A DNA stretch of 64,000 nucleotides from Nitrospirota bacterium. Lineage in GTDB: Bacteria; Nitrospirota; Leptospirillia; Leptospirillales; Leptospirillaceae. Shown here piece after piece: positions 1 to 8,743 of the stretch; position 1 is the first letter of the stretch; each line of letters starts with the position of its first letter. The stretch is taken from positions 186,001-250,000 of the forward strand of contig JAJYGC010000009.1 of NCBI GenBank assembly GCA_021785195.1, read 5' to 3'. Below the pieces are notes generated by a model that was given only the letters and a program-made list of their open reading frames with translations, made no database searches and was not told where the DNA came from. A program made the translations under genes and the position numbers.

Positions 1-1
1 C

Positions 2-844
2 CTGTTCTGGCTTGGGACTCAGGCTCTTGATATTGGGGCAATGAGCGTATTTTTCTATACATTTCGGGAGCGGGAAGAGCTTCTGGACCTTTTTGAAATC
101 CTCTGCGGGGCAAGGTTGACGACCAACTATTATCGGGTTGGTGGAGTGGAAAGCGATATGCCGCAGGAAGTTGTGGACCGACTTTACCGGTTTATCGAAG
201 TCTTTGAATCAAATATCAAGGAGTATAACACTCTTCTTGAGACGAACCGGATCTGGTTGGCAAGAACGAAGAATATTGCGGTCATTACCGGAGATGATGC
301 GGTGAATTTTGGACTTTCAGGCCCGACTTTGCGGGGATCGGGAGTCCCTTACGATCTGAGAAAGTTTGAGCCTTACGGGGCCTATGATCAGGTGGAGTTC
401 GATGTCCCCGTTGGGAGCAACGGGGATATCTATGACCGTTACTGGATTCGGATCGAGGAAATGCGCGAAAGCTCAAAAATCATTCGCCAATGCCTCGACA
501 AGATGCCCTCAGGACCATTCATGACGGATGACCACAAGGTGTCATTTCCAGAAAAAGGTCAGGTCATGCATAATATGGAGACTTTGATTCACCATTTTCT
601 TTTGGTGGTTCAGGGATTCAAGGTGCCGCCCGGAGATACTTACTGCGGTACGGAGACCCCTAAGGGGGAATTGGGTTTCTACATTGTCAGTGACGGTTCC
701 GGAAAGCCGTACCGAATGAAAATCCGGGCACCATCCTTTGTGCATATGGGGGCATTTGACCATATGGCCAAAGGATATATGATCGCAGATATTGTTACGA
801 TATTTGGAACATATGATATCGTGATGGGTGAATGCGATCGCTGA
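2..844 (+). CDS. nuoD: NADH-quinone oxidoreductase subunit D (5' truncated)
   Basis: This is the 49-kDa subunit of NDH-1, which helps form the quinone-binding site of the peripheral arm. The frame is open from base 2 and already reads LFWLGTQALDIGAMSVFFYT, a conserved internal NuoD block, so the N-terminal part lies outside the window. The C-terminus ends with the family-typical region around PSFVHMGAFDHMAKGYMIAD and IFGTYDIVMGECDR. Whether the gene is a separate nuoD or a nuoCD fusion cannot be told from this fragment. It leads the nuo E-N genes on the same strand, separated from nuoE by 134 bp without another gene. Confidence 0.95.
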   Translation: MFWLGTQALDIGAMSVFFYTFREREELLDLFEILCGARLTTNYYRVGGVESDMPQEVVDRLYRFIEVFESNIKEYNTLLETNRIWLARTKNIAVITGDDAVNFGLSGPTLRGSGVPYDLRKFEPYGAYDQVEFDVPVGSNGDIYDRYWIRIEEMRESSKIIRQCLDKMPSGPFMTDDHKVSFPEKGQVMHNMETLIHHFLLVVQGFKVPPGDTYCGTETPKGELGFYIVSDGSGKPYRMKIRAPSFVHMGAFDHMAKGYMIADIVTIFGTYDIVMGECDR

Positions 845-978
845 CCTCAGGGAGATACGGGAAGGTTTCATGAGGGACTCTCGGTCAGTATTCTGAGACA
901 TTAGGGGGGCAGGGGAAGCAAGATTTTCCTGCCTCTGAAAATATATGCAAATTGGGTAATCAGGTGAGGGACTGAGCG

Positions 979-1485
979 ATGGCCGAGACAAAGCATGTTG
1001 AGGTAGATCTCGATGATATCGAAAAAATTTGTGAGGAGTTCGAGAATCGGGAAGGTGCTGTAGTTCAGGTGCTCCAGAAAGTTCAGGAAAAATACGGGTA
1101 TGTTCCGGCAGAGGCGCTGGAATTGGTTGGAGATGTTCTCGAAATTCCCAAAAGCAAGATGTATGGTGTTTTGACCTTCTACTCACAGTTCTACCAGGAA
1201 CCAAGAGGGAAGTTTATCCTCAAGGTTTGTGTGGGAACGGCCTGTCACGTCCGTGGAGCCGGGCTGCTGGTCGACAAGGTTCGGGAAGAGCTTCACATCG
1301 AACCGGGCGAGAATACTGAAGACATGCTGTTTACACTGGAGCCGGTGGCATGTCTGGGTTCCTGTGCTCTTGCGCCAATGGCGATGGTGAGCGGGACGGC
1401 TTATGGAAAGCTTTCAGCAGACAAGATGGTTTCCCTGATCAGGCAGCTCGAGGAAGAGACTGTCCATGAAGAAGAGACGGTCTGA
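979..1485 (+). CDS. nuoE: NADH-quinone oxidoreductase subunit E
   Basis: This 168-aa protein is the 24-kDa, thioredoxin-fold subunit of the NADH-dehydrogenase module. It carries the N1a [2Fe-2S] cluster. The four expected ligands are seen as C-x4-C in KVCVGTACHV and C-x3-C in VACLGSC, near residues 83-88 and 124-128. The N-terminal helical part (LQKVQEKYGYVPAEALELV) is typical. An ATG start follows a purine-rich stretch (GTGAGGGACTGAGCG). It sits between nuoD and nuoF. Length and motifs are normal for the family. Confidence 0.96.
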   Translation: MAETKHVEVDLDDIEKICEEFENREGAVVQVLQKVQEKYGYVPAEALELVGDVLEIPKSKMYGVLTFYSQFYQEPRGKFILKVCVGTACHVRGAGLLVDKVREELHIEPGENTEDMLFTLEPVACLGSCALAPMAMVSGTAYGKLSADKMVSLIRQLEEETVHEEETV

Positions 1486-1589
1486 CTGACCCGAAGTGTA
1501 CCATCGTGACCCCAACATTAATAAAAATAAAACGAACGTGAACATATATCATATGCTCCGTAAATTTCGGAGAAGAGGGATGGATTATC

Positions 1590-3443
1590 ATGTTGACCGA
1601 AGCGTTGGAAGATGTTTCTGTTGCTTCCTCTAAGTTAACAGACCTTCCTATTATCCATATCGGAATGGCGACTTGTGGCTTGGCATCTGGGGCTCGGCCT
1701 CTCCTTGAGCTGATCAAGAAAGAGGTCCAAAAGCGTCAATTGAATGTGCGAATTATTCCAACGGGGTGCATCGGGATGTGTCATAACGAACCGCTAGTGG
1801 ATGTCACAATGCCGGGGCGTTACCGTGTTTCATACAGGAATGTGAAAGCAATGACACTGACGCAGATCTTTGATTCGCATTTCACCAAGAATGAGTTTGC
1901 AAAAAAATATGCGACTTGCCAGATTCCAATGGAGGGTGCGGAGCCGTACGAAGGGCTCATCCTCATGGCCGACATGCCTTTTTTCAAGGGGCAGGTAAAG
2001 ATTGTTACAAAAAGATGTGGGATGATCGACCCTCTTTCCATCGAAGACTATTTGTCAATGGATGGTTATAAGGCTCTCAAGAAGGTTCTGACATCAATGA
2101 CCCCGGCCCAGGTCGTTGATGAAGTGACAAAATCAGGGTTAAGGGGGAGAGGGGGAGGCGGTTTTCCCACGGGCCTCAAATGGGGGCTTACCCAGAAATC
2201 TCCTGGCCCGGAAAAATATGTGGTCTGTAATGCTGATGAAGGTGATCCAGGTGCCTTTATGGACCGTTCCGTTCTGGAAGGAGACCCTCACGCCGTCTTG
2301 GAGGGGATGATCATTGCGGCTTTTGCGGTAGGAAACGCAAGGCAGGGCTATATTTATTGCCGGGCTGAGTATCCCCTTGCAATCAGGCACTTGCGCAAAG
2401 CGATTGATGATGCACGAGCGCACAATTTTCTGGGTGAGAATATCCTTGGTACTGATATGTCTTTTGATATCGAGATCAAGGAAGGTGCTGGGGCCTATGT
2501 TTGCGGGGAAGAAACAGCTCTTCTCGCCTCCTTGATGGGAGAGCGTGGGATGCCTTGGCCAAAGCCTCCGTTTCCCGCCCAAAAGGGTGTTTGGGGAAAG
2601 CCGAGCGTCATCAATAATGTGGAGACATTGGGAAATATCGGACATATCCTCCTGAATGGAGGCGATTGGTACGCCAGTTATGGAAGTGAGAAAACAAAAG
2701 GGACAAAAACTTTTGCGTTGACCGGTTCCGTGAAAAATTCAGGTTTGATTGAGGTTCCGGCAGGGACCCCGTTGCGGGAAATCATTTTCAGCATCGGTGG
2801 TGGGATGGTTGAGAAAAAAATACCATTCAAGGCTGCCCAATTGGGAGGGCCTTCCGGTGGGTGCATACCGGTTGATGGCCTGGATACCCCAGTGGACTTC
2901 GAGAATGTTGTGGCTGCCGGTGCGATTATGGGCTCTGGTGGTATCGTGGTGATGGATGAGGCCGCCTGTATTGTTGATACGGCCAAGTTCTTCCTTAAGT
3001 TCACCCAGGATGAGTCCTGTGGGGAATGTACCCCTTGCCGTGTGGGTTCCAAGATCATGTTGGATATTCTCACCCGCATTACGGAAGGAAAAGGGCAAGA
3101 GGGTGATCTGGATGAATTGGTTCGCCTATCGATGTATGTCAAATCCAACTCGCTGTGCGGTCTTGGTGGGGCTGCTCCGAATCCGGTCTTGTCCACAATC
3201 CGGTATTTCCGCGAGGAGTATGAGGCTCATATCCGTGACAAGCGATGTCCTGGAACTGTTTGTAATGAACTGATCAAATATGTGGTGATTGAGGAAGATT
3301 GTACGACCTGCGGCCTTTGTGAACCGGTTTGTCCATCCGGGTCAGTGACATGGGAAAAAGGCGAGGTTGCACATATTGACCTTACGACATGCATTCGTTG
3401 CAAAGCTTGTGTTGATGCCTGCAAATTCCGGGCAATTATCTGA
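1590..3443 (+). CDS. nuoF: NADH-quinone oxidoreductase subunit F with N-terminal [2Fe-2S] and C-terminal ferredoxin domains
   Basis: This 617-aa NADH- and FMN-binding subunit is longer than the roughly 430-residue proteobacterial NuoF. Residues about 20-120 form an extra thioredoxin-like [2Fe-2S] domain (CGLASGA, then CIGMCHNEPLV). The core follows with the FMN loop GRGGGGFPTGLKW, GDPGAFMDR, the NADH motif GAGAYVCGEETALL and the N3 [4Fe-4S] ligands CGECTPCRVG plus a later CGLGG. Residues about 565-617 are a 2[4Fe-4S] ferredoxin domain (CTTCGLCEPVCPSG and CIRCKACVDACKF). The same layout is known from HydB/HndC-type hydrogenase subunits and some bacterial NuoF. The start is ATG after GAAGAGGGATGGATT. 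The domain calls come directly from the motifs; electron flow is inferred. Confidence 0.95.
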   Translation: MLTEALEDVSVASSKLTDLPIIHIGMATCGLASGARPLLELIKKEVQKRQLNVRIIPTGCIGMCHNEPLVDVTMPGRYRVSYRNVKAMTLTQIFDSHFTKNEFAKKYATCQIPMEGAEPYEGLILMADMPFFKGQVKIVTKRCGMIDPLSIEDYLSMDGYKALKKVLTSMTPAQVVDEVTKSGLRGRGGGGFPTGLKWGLTQKSPGPEKYVVCNADEGDPGAFMDRSVLEGDPHAVLEGMIIAAFAVGNARQGYIYCRAEYPLAIRHLRKAIDDARAHNFLGENILGTDMSFDIEIKEGAGAYVCGEETALLASLMGERGMPWPKPPFPAQKGVWGKPSVINNVETLGNIGHILLNGGDWYASYGSEKTKGTKTFALTGSVKNSGLIEVPAGTPLREIIFSIGGGMVEKKIPFKAAQLGGPSGGCIPVDGLDTPVDFENVVAAGAIMGSGGIVVMDEAACIVDTAKFFLKFTQDESCGECTPCRVGSKIMLDILTRITEGKGQEGDLDELVRLSMYVKSNSLCGLGGAAPNPVLSTIRYFREEYEAHIRDKRCPGTVCNELIKYVVIEEDCTTCGLCEPVCPSGSVTWEKGEVAHIDLTTCIRCKACVDACKFRAII

Positions 3444-3462
3444 CGATCAAGGGAGTGTATGC

Positions 3463-6159
3463 ATGGCAAAAGTTACAATAAATGGCATAGAGGTCGACGT
3501 AGACCCTTCGATGACCATTCTGAAGGCCGCAGAAAAGGCCGGGATACCTGTTCCAACTTTCTGCTATCACCCTCGGATGGATCCGGCTGGTTCTTGCCGC
3601 ATTTGTGCGGTAGAGCTTGAGGACTCCAAGAAGGTAGTCATGTCATGTGTCACCCCTGTTTCGGACGGAATGCGGGTTCTGACAGAATCACCCAAAATTC
3701 ATGAGGCGAGAAAAACAAATCTGGAGTTGTTGCTGCTTCACCACCCTCTTGATTGTCCTGTCTGTGACTGCGGGGGGGAGTGTCCACTCCAAAATATGTC
3801 CTTCGCCTATGGGGCAACAGAAAGTCGGTTTGAGTCCCATCGGAATGACGAACCAGAGGACATGAAAAGTGATGTTCTTGTCTTTAATGCGAATCGCTGC
3901 ATCCTATGTGGAAAATGTGTCCGAATATGCGACGAAATACAGGATGTTCATGCGATTGGTTTCATCAATCGTGGCTTCGACACGATCATCGGACCACCAC
4001 TGGGGAAAAAACTGGATTGCGAGTTTTGTGGAGACTGTCTGGAAGTCTGCCCAACTGGAGCGATTACGGACCACTTTGTCCGTTACAAGTATCGACCTTG
4101 GCAACTTGAAAAGCAGCAAACCACTTGTTCTTATTGCCCCTCGGGTTGCCAGATGTTTGTTGAGACCGAGAATGAAGCGATTGTGCGGGTAACCTCCCAG
4201 GAAGGGGTAGGGCCCAATGAAGGTTCCATCTGTGCGGTTGGGCGATTCGGATTCAACCATGTTCAGATTCCTGAGAGATTTGACACTCCTTACATGAGAT
4301 CGCTCCACCGGCTGGTTCCCAGTTCGTGGGATGAGGTTTTGCCGGAAATTGCCTCACAGCTGAATGCCATTCGCAAAAAGGGTGTTGATCGCATAGCTGG
4401 TCTCATTTCCAATCGAGTTCCAATGGAAGATGCTTATGTTTTTCAATCATTCTTTCGCAAAACATTGCATTCGAACATGATCGATACAGGTTCGCGCTAT
4501 TCTTTCATGAATGCCGCCCTGCCCATTGTTGATGCAACTGGCACACTGAGACCCCTTGTCGATCATGAGGATATTCTAAAGGCTAAGGTGATCCTCGTTA
4601 TTGGAGCAGACCCTGTTTCGGAATCCAATATTACTGGTCTGTTTGCAAAACGTGCTGCCAGGAAAGAGCGATCACGCCTTTATGTGGTTGATTCAGAGGC
4701 GATCACTCTCTCCAATCGTGCGAAAGACCATATCAGGATTCATCCCGGCGGAGAACAGATCTTCTTGGATGTGCTTTCTGAAGAGATCCGGGACTCCCAG
4801 AATATGACGCCCGAATGGATCTCCAGAAAGGAAGAATTATTCAAGAACTGGAATGTGGATCCAAGTGCGTACCAGAGGCTTTTGAATGATTTGAAATCCG
4901 CAGAAACTGGCGTGATTATAGCGGGGCGCAAACTCTTCAGGATCGAAACCCCTGTGTCGGGTGTTGAAGCGCTTCTTCGAATAACAGGAGATCTTGGCTG
5001 GATTGACCGTGCAGGGTGTGGCCTTTTTGTCCTTCCCGAAGCTGCGAACGATTTAGGCGTTCTTATGATGGGAGCATCTTACGAATGGCTTCCAGGATTA
5101 ATGGATTCGAGCGACAAGTCATCGAAGGGTCGTTGGGAAGAGGCTTGGGGAGGCCGCCTGTCCTATGGTCCAGGTGGTGGACTTGATGCAATCCTTAAGG
5201 GGATTGATGAGGGAAGAATTAATGCTCTGATTTCTCTTGGAGAAAACCCAATTGGGCATTTTCCCGTTGGATCCAGAGTGAGGGAAATCCTTTCAAAGCT
5301 TGATCTCATTATTTCCATTGACATGTTCCAGAATGATCTTTCGGATATGGCCCACTTTGTCTTGCCGGTGGCAAGTGCCTATGAGCGTTCTGGACATCTT
5401 GTCAGTGCCGAGGGATTTGTCCAGCCCATCAAGCCTACGATGGCTTATTGGGGGGAGAGTCTTCCAGACTGGCAAATCTTGGACCGTATTTCCACAGCTA
5501 TGGGAAATCCTATGGGAATTGAATCAGCAGAAGGAGTAATGGCTGAAATCGTGCGATTCCTTCCAGACCTTTCACCCTCTTCTCGAAACGGAAGTCACTT
5601 CGTTGGGGGAACGGGCGAAATCCATCTGGCCACTCCAGTGGTGTTTCCTGGAATTCTTTCCTCTCCAAAAAGCATTCAGGCAGGAACCGCTCTTCCCGCT
5701 GCCCACAAGGCGAACCGGGAATCAGTTTCTTCGCGTTATCTTGGATGGAGAGAAAAGGCTAAAGAGAAATCTGGAATCCCAGCCCATCCGATTGCCGGAG
5801 AAGGCGAGTTTGTATTGGAGTTGACAAAATCCCTGTTCCATTCCGGAAAAATGACACTCATTGATTCGAATTTGAAAAAAATTCAGCCAGAGGGTAAACT
5901 CCGCATCAATCGTCAAACAGCTCGTAAAAGGAAAATCAAAAAGGGTGAGCAGGTTGTGCTCCGGACGACCTTTGGGACCTGCAGTTTTGTTGTGGAACCA
6001 TCCCCGGCTGTTTCGGAGTTTGAGCTTACATTCCCGGTTCATTTTGCAAATGGTCAGGTCTTGGGGCTTTTTGCTCCAGACTTAGAGTTTTCCGCAGGGA
6101 CTGGGTCACCGGTCACCCATCGGATCCGGGTGTCTCTGGAAACCCAGAACGCTAACTAG
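3463..6159 (+). CDS. nuoG: NADH-quinone oxidoreductase subunit G
   Basis: This 898-aa iron-sulfur subunit links NuoF to the quinone site. The N-terminus is a [2Fe-2S] ferredoxin domain (CYHPRMDPAGSCRICAVE), followed by the His/Cys segment CPVCDCGGECPLQN and the two [4Fe-4S] sets CILCGKCVRICDE and CEFCGDCLEVCP. A C-x2-C-x3-C motif (CSYCPSGC) plus a later Cys would bind the N7 cluster. The rest is a molybdopterin-oxidoreductase-like fold. I chose the ATG at 3463, after GGGAGTG, over an in-frame ATG at 3367. The latter would add 32 residues inside the end of nuoF, and the family normally begins M-(A)-KVTING. Confidence 0.95.
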   Translation: MAKVTINGIEVDVDPSMTILKAAEKAGIPVPTFCYHPRMDPAGSCRICAVELEDSKKVVMSCVTPVSDGMRVLTESPKIHEARKTNLELLLLHHPLDCPVCDCGGECPLQNMSFAYGATESRFESHRNDEPEDMKSDVLVFNANRCILCGKCVRICDEIQDVHAIGFINRGFDTIIGPPLGKKLDCEFCGDCLEVCPTGAITDHFVRYKYRPWQLEKQQTTCSYCPSGCQMFVETENEAIVRVTSQEGVGPNEGSICAVGRFGFNHVQIPERFDTPYMRSLHRLVPSSWDEVLPEIASQLNAIRKKGVDRIAGLISNRVPMEDAYVFQSFFRKTLHSNMIDTGSRYSFMNAALPIVDATGTLRPLVDHEDILKAKVILVIGADPVSESNITGLFAKRAARKERSRLYVVDSEAITLSNRAKDHIRIHPGGEQIFLDVLSEEIRDSQNMTPEWISRKEELFKNWNVDPSAYQRLLNDLKSAETGVIIAGRKLFRIETPVSGVEALLRITGDLGWIDRAGCGLFVLPEAANDLGVLMMGASYEWLPGLMDSSDKSSKGRWEEAWGGRLSYGPGGGLDAILKGIDEGRINALISLGENPIGHFPVGSRVREILSKLDLIISIDMFQNDLSDMAHFVLPVASAYERSGHLVSAEGFVQPIKPTMAYWGESLPDWQILDRISTAMGNPMGIESAEGVMAEIVRFLPDLSPSSRNGSHFVGGTGEIHLATPVVFPGILSSPKSIQAGTALPAAHKANRESVSSRYLGWREKAKEKSGIPAHPIAGEGEFVLELTKSLFHSGKMTLIDSNLKKIQPEGKLRINRQTARKRKIKKGEQVVLRTTFGTCSFVVEPSPAVSEFELTFPVHFANGQVLGLFAPDLEFSAGTGSPVTHRIRVSLETQNAN

Positions 6160-6242
6160 ACTATTGTAAAACAATAGAATTTTTCCCGGCCCATGTTGAA
6201 GGGGGGATCTATGTCCCCAGACAGTAGAAAGGATCCGGTTTC

Positions 6243-7256
6243 GTGCTGAACGACCTAGTCAGTGCTGTGATTGTCATTGTTGCAGTATTGTTTGTCCTTT
6301 TGACGACTGTTGCTTACTTGACCTATCTTGAACGGAAAGTCCTCGGGTTTATGCAGGATCGCCTTGGCCCAATGGAAGTTGGCCCATGGGGTTTGTTGCA
6401 GCCCCTTGCAGACGGGATCAAGCTAATCTCCAAGGAAGATATCATTCCAACCGAAGCGGACAAGGCGATTTTCAAGATTGCTCCGGTGATCTCCCTTGTT
6501 CCTGCGATCATCTCATTTGCTGTCATTCCATTTGGGAAGAATTCGTTTCATTTTCTGGGAATAACAACACATCCCTATATCACCGATATCAATATCGGGA
6601 TCATTTATGTACTCGCCCTCTCATCGGTCGGTGCATATGGGATTCTGCTCGGTGGTTGGGCGTCGAATAGCAAATATTCCCTTCTGGGAGCGCTTCGTTC
6701 TGCTGCCCAGGTGATCAGTTATGAATTAAATGCCGGAATGTCGATCATCGGTGTCCTGATCCTGTCTGGCTCCCTTTCCCTTGTTAAGATTGAGTCTGCC
6801 CAATCCGGAGGTTTTTGGCACTGGTACATATTTCCGCAGATTGTGGCGTTTGTAATCTATCTGATCTCAGGAATTGCTGAAACGAACAGGACTCCATTTG
6901 ATCTTCCTGAAGCAGAGTCAGAATTGGTTGCAGGATTCTTTACAGAATATTCGGGAATGCGCTTCTCCCTTTACTACCTTGCAGAATACGCGAACATGAT
7001 CATGGTTTCCTCCATCGCGACGATCCTCTTTCTGGGGGGCTGGAACTCCCCCTTTGCGTTCCTTGATTTTATTCCACCATTTGTTTGGTTTATGTTGAAA
7101 GTCTACTTCTTTCTCTTTTTCTTCTTCTGGATTCGGGCAACATTGCCCCGTCTGCGTTATGATCAGCTCATGAAGTTCGGCTGGAAAGTAATGCTTCCGC
7201 TTTCCTTCGCCAATGTCATTGTGACGGCGATTGTTGTCTATATGGTTCGGCACTAG
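6243..7256 (+). CDS. nuoH: NADH-quinone oxidoreductase subunit H
   Basis: This 337-aa membrane subunit lies at the interface of the peripheral and membrane arms and forms part of the quinone chamber. It has about eight hydrophobic helices and the hallmark motifs LTYLERKVLGFMQDRLGP and GIAETNRTPFDLPEAESELV with its conserved acidic loop. Translation most likely begins with GTG at 6243, after AAAGGATCC. It sits between nuoG and nuoI, as in most nuo operons. Confidence 0.95.
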   Translation: MLNDLVSAVIVIVAVLFVLLTTVAYLTYLERKVLGFMQDRLGPMEVGPWGLLQPLADGIKLISKEDIIPTEADKAIFKIAPVISLVPAIISFAVIPFGKNSFHFLGITTHPYITDINIGIIYVLALSSVGAYGILLGGWASNSKYSLLGALRSAAQVISYELNAGMSIIGVLILSGSLSLVKIESAQSGGFWHWYIFPQIVAFVIYLISGIAETNRTPFDLPEAESELVAGFFTEYSGMRFSLYYLAEYANMIMVSSIATILFLGGWNSPFAFLDFIPPFVWFMLKVYFFLFFFFWIRATLPRLRYDQLMKFGWKVMLPLSFANVIVTAIVVYMVRH

Positions 7257-7281
7257 GCCGTAGGATATAGGGAGATTCATC

Positions 7282-7842
7282 ATGACATTCAAATCGTTGA
7301 TGAATAATGTTTTATTTGTGGAAATCGTGAAGGGCCTGAAGGTTACGTTCGGTCATTTCTTCAAAAAGACGCTGACCGTCCAGTATCCCCATGAAAAGCT
7401 AACGCTTGCAGATGGGTATCGGGGATTTATTGTTCATAGGCGGTATGAGAATGGACAGGAAAGGTGTGTGGGTTGCGATCTCTGCGAAGCAATCTGTCCC
7501 GCCAAGGCAATCAGGGTCGTTGGGGATATCCATCCTGAATTTCCTGAAAGGCGTTATGCAAAAGAATATACGCTCGATTTTACGAGGTGCATTTTTTGCG
7601 GATTTTGCGTAGTGGCCTGTCCAGTCAATGCATTGTCCATGACAAAGGAATTTGCCCACTCCTCCTTCACCCGTGAAGGCTTGATCTATCCCAAGGAGAA
7701 GCTTCTTGCCCTTGGCGATCGTTGTGAGGATGAGTCCATTGCCTATCTGAAAGTCAGGAATATGTGGGGTGCTGAAGATTCTGGCAAGGAAGAAGGTCGT
7801 TATCATTTCCCACCTATTTCAACGACACAATCTGGAGGATGA
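7282..7842 (+). CDS. nuoI: NADH-quinone oxidoreductase subunit I
   Basis: This 186-aa protein is the 8Fe ferredoxin-like subunit carrying clusters N6a and N6b. Both [4Fe-4S] motifs are intact: CVGCDLCEAICPAKAI and CIFCGFCVVACPVNAL. An amphipathic N-terminal segment (MTFKSLMNNVLFVEIVKGLK) fits its role as a membrane-surface subunit. ATG follows TAGGGAGATTC. It lies 25 bp after nuoH and 8 bp before nuoJ, which suggests co-translation. Confidence 0.96.
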   Translation: MTFKSLMNNVLFVEIVKGLKVTFGHFFKKTLTVQYPHEKLTLADGYRGFIVHRRYENGQERCVGCDLCEAICPAKAIRVVGDIHPEFPERRYAKEYTLDFTRCIFCGFCVVACPVNALSMTKEFAHSSFTREGLIYPKEKLLALGDRCEDESIAYLKVRNMWGAEDSGKEEGRYHFPPISTTQSGG

Positions 7843-7850
7843 TTTAGACC

Positions 7851-8360
7851 ATGCAAATGGCCTTGTTTGCTTATTTCGGAGGGGCAGTCGTTCTGTCGGC
7901 TCTGTTTGTAGTTTATTTTCGTAATCCTATTTATTCGGCAATGTCGCTTCTGGCCATGTTCATGCATATTGCTGGACTATACGTGATTCTGGAAGCAGAA
8001 TTTCTTGCGGGCGTCCAGTTGCTGGTCTATGCCGGGGCAATTCTTGTGCTCTATCTCTTTGTTGTCATGCTTCTCAATGTCCAAAGCCGTGGGAGATTTT
8101 TGCAAAAACAGACGCCAGCAGTGGCAGGGCTCGGAGTCCTTGCCGCTGTTGAAATTGTTGTCCTTCTTTTGCAAACACGCTTTTACCCCGAGCTTCCCGC
8201 CATACCCCACCCTGGGGTTCCAACTCTCGGAAATTCAGAAACGATTGGGATGGTCCTGTATACGCAGTATCTCTTCCCCTTTGAGATCGCTTCTCTCGTG
8301 CTGTTGATTGCGCTTGTCGGGGCCATTGTTATGGCCAAAGGCAAGTTAAAATACCGCTGA
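7851..8360 (+). CDS. nuoJ: NADH-quinone oxidoreductase subunit J
   Basis: This 169-aa protein has five predicted membrane helices. The family block AGAILVLYLFVVMLLN, containing the pi-bulge helix, is present at about residues 61-76. NuoJ takes part in coupling quinone reduction to proton translocation. The ATG is preceded by GGAGGATGATTTAGACC, so a Shine-Dalgarno overlaps the nuoI end. Confidence 0.94.
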   Translation: MQMALFAYFGGAVVLSALFVVYFRNPIYSAMSLLAMFMHIAGLYVILEAEFLAGVQLLVYAGAILVLYLFVVMLLNVQSRGRFLQKQTPAVAGLGVLAAVEIVVLLLQTRFYPELPAIPHPGVPTLGNSETIGMVLYTQYLFPFEIASLVLLIALVGAIVMAKGKLKYR

Positions 8361-8421
8361 TCCGTATTTTAAGCCATTCGGGACACGGGAAATGGACGAT
8401 TGAAAAACTGGAGACGCCTTT

Positions 8422-8724
8422 ATGGTGCCGTTGTCGTGGTATGTTGCTTTGAGCTCTGTCCTGTTCCTGATCGGACTGGTTGGTGTCCTGATCAGGCGGA
8501 ACATCGTGATTGTGCTGCTCTGTATAGAGATCATGCTGAACGCCGTTAACATCAACTTTGTCGCGTTCAGTAAATACCAGCATGTCATTGATGCCCAGAT
8601 CTTTGTCTTTTTTGTGATTACGGTGGCTGCTGCCGAAGTTGCCATAGGTCTTGGAATCATTATTGCCATATTCCGTCTTCGGGAAACGATCAATATTGAT
8701 GAGTTCAATATTCTTAAATTCTAG
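8422..8724 (+). CDS. nuoK: NADH-quinone oxidoreductase subunit K
   Basis: This 100-aa, three-helix membrane subunit resembles the antiporter subunit MrpC. The conserved glutamate-bearing segments are present ([17 protein letters not shown] and [17 protein letters not shown]). It starts at ATG 8422 in the usual position between nuoJ and nuoL. Length is normal. Confidence 0.94.
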   Translation: MVPLSWYVALSSVLFLIGLVGVLIRRNIVIVLLCIEIMLNAVNINFVAFSKYQHVIDAQIFVFFVITVAAAEVAIGLGIIIAIFRLRETINIDEFNILKF

Positions 8725-8743
8725 TTATTAAAAGGGAGTTTTG

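Noticed and set aside
3367-3462. Longer start for nuoG
   Set aside because: These 32 codons lie inside nuoF, while ATG 3463 has a Shine-Dalgarno and the family-typical N-terminus.
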